Source: Deltaproteobacteria bacterium | GTDB lineage: Bacteria > Desulfobacterota > GWC2-55-46 > DRQE01 | NCBI GenBank assembly: GCA_030636245.1 | Contig: DAOVXI010000023.1 | Coordinates: forward strand, 1 to 13,051 | DNA length: 13,051 nt | Direction of reading: 5' to 3' | Shown: positions 11,783-13,051 of the stretch, piece after piece | Numbering within the stretch: position 1 is the stretch's first letter | Layout: each line of letters opens with the position of its first letter | The notes under the pieces: generated by a model | What the model saw: only the letters and a program-made list of their open reading frames with translations | Told to the model about the DNA's origin: nothing | Databases searched by the model: none | Position numbers and translations under genes: made by a program

Positions 11783-12892
11783 TTAAGCCTCCGCCGTATT
11801 TGTAAGCGAGACGGGCAGTGTAGCGCTTACCTTTGTGCCTTTGCCCTTTTCGCTTGTTACACTTAGTAGTCCGCCGTGTTCTTTTATGATCCTGAAACTT
11901 ATCGCCATGCCAAGTCCGCTCCCGCCGCTCTTTGTCGTAAAGAAGGGGGTGAATATATTTTCCAGCTCACCTGCTTCTATGCCGATACCGTTATCCGCGA
12001 CCTCAACCGTTATGAACCTGTTTGCTCCGCTCTTGCTTGGGCTCTTTATGTTAAGCCCTGTTGCAAGCCTTGTCGTAATGGTTATCTTGGCCTCAGTGTC
12101 TTCGTTTATCGCCTCTGAGGAGTTATTTATAAGGTTAAGAAAAACCTGTACAAGGCGGTTATGATCGCCGCTTACGGGCGGCAGACTCGGGTCATATGCC
12201 TTTATTACGTTAAGATGCGTTTTGTGTCCTTTTTCAGCGAGGCTGATGACCTCATCAAGCACCTGGTGAATGTTGGTAGCACAGAGCTTAAGCCGGGTGG
12301 GGCGCGCGAAGTCGAGCATCTCTCGAACGATAGAGTTCAGCCTATCCGAGCTCTTTACTATTATATCTGTGAACTCCGCCACGCTCTCGTCGGTGCTGCG
12401 TCTTCTTAGAAGCTCTGCCGCGCCTTTTATTCCGGAGAGAGGGTTCTTTATTTCATGAGCAAGGCTCGCGGCAAAGGTGCCTATGTGGGCAAGACGTTTA
12501 AGCCTGTTCTCTTCTTCAGTAAGTGGTGTGACACCTCGTATATCCCTGATGATGGCTGTGGCGCCTGTAAGCTCTCCTTTGGTGTTAAAGATCCTGCTCG
12601 TGGTGACGATAACCTTTGTCGGTCCCTCCAGTGTGCGCTTAAAGGACTCTTCAAGGTTCGTAAATATCTTCCCCGATTCACAGCTCTGTTTGAGGATATC
12701 CGCGAGCCAGATATCAGCCTTGAAGACATCTTTAACAGCTTTACCCATGGCCCGTTTTCTTGATAAGCCTGTTATCTCCTCTGCCGATTGGTTAAAGAGC
12801 GTTACAATACCGTTCAGATCAACGCCGATCACCCCAAGCCACAGGCTTTCCAGTACCTCCTCGGGCCATTTATTTTGTGTGTTGTTCTCCAT
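11783..12892 (-). CDS. ntrB: Nitrogen regulation sensor histidine kinase
   Basis: A 369-residue soluble kinase with no membrane segments. An N-terminal PAS domain (about 10-120) is followed by the HisKA dimerisation helix with phospho-acceptor His146 in the NtrB-typical LAHEIKNPLSGIKGAAELL. The HATPase domain then shows the N box NLINNSSEAI, the G1 box DNGIGIE, the F box FTPFFTTKSGG and the G2 segment GSGLGMAIS. In characterised systems NtrB phosphorylates or dephosphorylates NtrC under control of P-II proteins; no glnB/glnK gene is visible here. The ATG at 12892 has no clear Shine-Dalgarno upstream. It heads the ntrB-ntrC-methyltransferase operon behind the promoter at 12916-12944. Confidence 0.92.
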   Translation of the reverse strand: MENNTQNKWPEEVLESLWLGVIGVDLNGIVTLFNQSAEEITGLSRKRAMGKAVKDVFKADIWLADILKQSCESGKIFTNLEESFKRTLEGPTKVIVTTSRIFNTKGELTGATAIIRDIRGVTPLTEEENRLKRLAHIGTFAASLAHEIKNPLSGIKGAAELLRRRSTDESVAEFTDIIVKSSDRLNSIVREMLDFARPTRLKLCATNIHQVLDEVISLAEKGHKTHLNVIKAYDPSLPPVSGDHNRLVQVFLNLINNSSEAINEDTEAKITITTRLATGLNIKSPSKSGANRFITVEVADNGIGIEAGELENIFTPFFTTKSGGSGLGMAISFRIIKEHGGLLSVTSEKGKGTKVSATLPVSLTNTAEA

Positions 12893-12915
12893 ATTGATAT
12901 GATTAAAGATTAATC

Positions 12916-12944
12916 ATTATATCATGCGGGCTGTTTCATGGCAA
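12916..12944 (-). promoter_or_regulatory. Sigma-70 promoter of the ntrBC operon
   Basis: Read on the minus strand, TTGCCA (12944-12939) and TATAAT (12921-12916) are separated by exactly 17 bases. The start site would be near 12909, giving a leader of about 17 bases before ntrB. The -10 is perfect and the -35 has five of six consensus bases. Confidence 0.8.
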
Positions 12945-12958
12945 CCCCTGGGGAGGGG

Positions 12959-12998
12959 AAAAAGAAAAGGCCGCTGCCTAAATTATAGGCTGACGGCC
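12959..12998 (-). terminator. Intrinsic terminator of a minus-strand transcript entering from the right
   Basis: GGCCG (12969-12973) pairs with CGGCC (12994-12998) and, inside, GCCTA (12976-12980) with TAGGC (12986-12990). On the minus strand the stem is followed by TTTTCTTTTT (complement of 12959-12968). It insulates the ntrBC promoter from the upstream gene. Confidence 0.85.
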
Positions 12999-13051
12999 CT
13001 GTTGTTTATCTGTGATAAGTACTTATTTTTTAAATCTATGTCATCTTCTGT
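12983..13051 (-). CDS. Possible C-terminal end of an unidentified minus-strand gene (partial)
   Basis: One minus-strand frame is open from the window edge for 22 codons to a TAA (12985-12983); the other two minus frames stop quickly. The peptide is polar and not recognised. The stop falls in the loop of the terminator hairpin at 12969-12998, which agrees with a transcript ending here, but the overlap with the stem is unusual. The true gene might end further right, leaving this as untranslated sequence. Confidence 0.25.
   Translation of the reverse strand, partial: TEDDIDLKNKYLSQINNRAVSL

Noticed and set aside
13015..13026. Perfect 12-bp palindrome ATAAGTACTTAT
   Set aside because: A single AT-rich palindrome at the window edge, on the far side of a terminator and possibly inside a reading frame; nothing ties it to an operator.

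Overview
The window reads as a chromosomal segment from a Gram-negative bacterium of moderate GC content. It encodes an outer-membrane barrel with a signal peptide, a class of NtrB/NtrC two-component system, a sigma-54 style promoter and NirB/AmtB nitrogen genes. The mix of an ANTAR response regulator, a TorF-type porin, AmtB and NirB would suit Nitrospirota, Nitrospinota or a deltaproteobacterial-grade lineage, but the sequence alone does not fix the taxon. No tRNA, rRNA, CRISPR array, insertion sequence or transposase was seen, and no gene-free stretch exceeds about 160 bases.

Layout on the + strand: the last 37 codons of a probable glycogen synthase (1-114); a short regulatory gap with a near-perfect -24/-12 promoter (243-259); an ANTAR-domain response regulator (271-852); a class I glutamine amidotransferase (867-1577); a TorF-like porin (1639-2394); an ammonium transporter AmtB (2539-3846); and the large subunit of an NAD(P)H nitrite reductase, NirB (3956-6337). 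Between the porin and amtB, and between amtB and nirB, lie structured leaders that end in intrinsic terminators. A convergent thiE (6363-7046, minus) follows. A divergent CPA1-type cation/proton antiporter with a C-terminal RCK-like domain comes next (7142-8983, plus). The right part is a tight minus-strand operon, ntrB (11783-12892), ntrC (10363-11778) and a beta-class DNA methyltransferase (8970-10361), behind a good sigma-70 promoter (12916-12944). A minus-strand terminator at 12969-12998 separates it from whatever lies to the right.

How they may work together: NtrC carries the intact GAFTGA loop of a sigma-54 activator, and the ANTAR regulator gene has a sigma-54 promoter, so NtrC could switch on the ANTAR protein. 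ANTAR proteins bind hexaloop RNA hairpins and block terminators. Both the amtB and nirB leaders contain the same 10-nt element with a hexaloop having A at position 1 and G at position 4, placed so that it excludes the 5' arm of a downstream terminator. This suggests a two-layer circuit, NtrBC to ANTAR regulator to antitermination of ammonium and nitrite genes. The architecture is inferred; the motifs are visible in the sequence.
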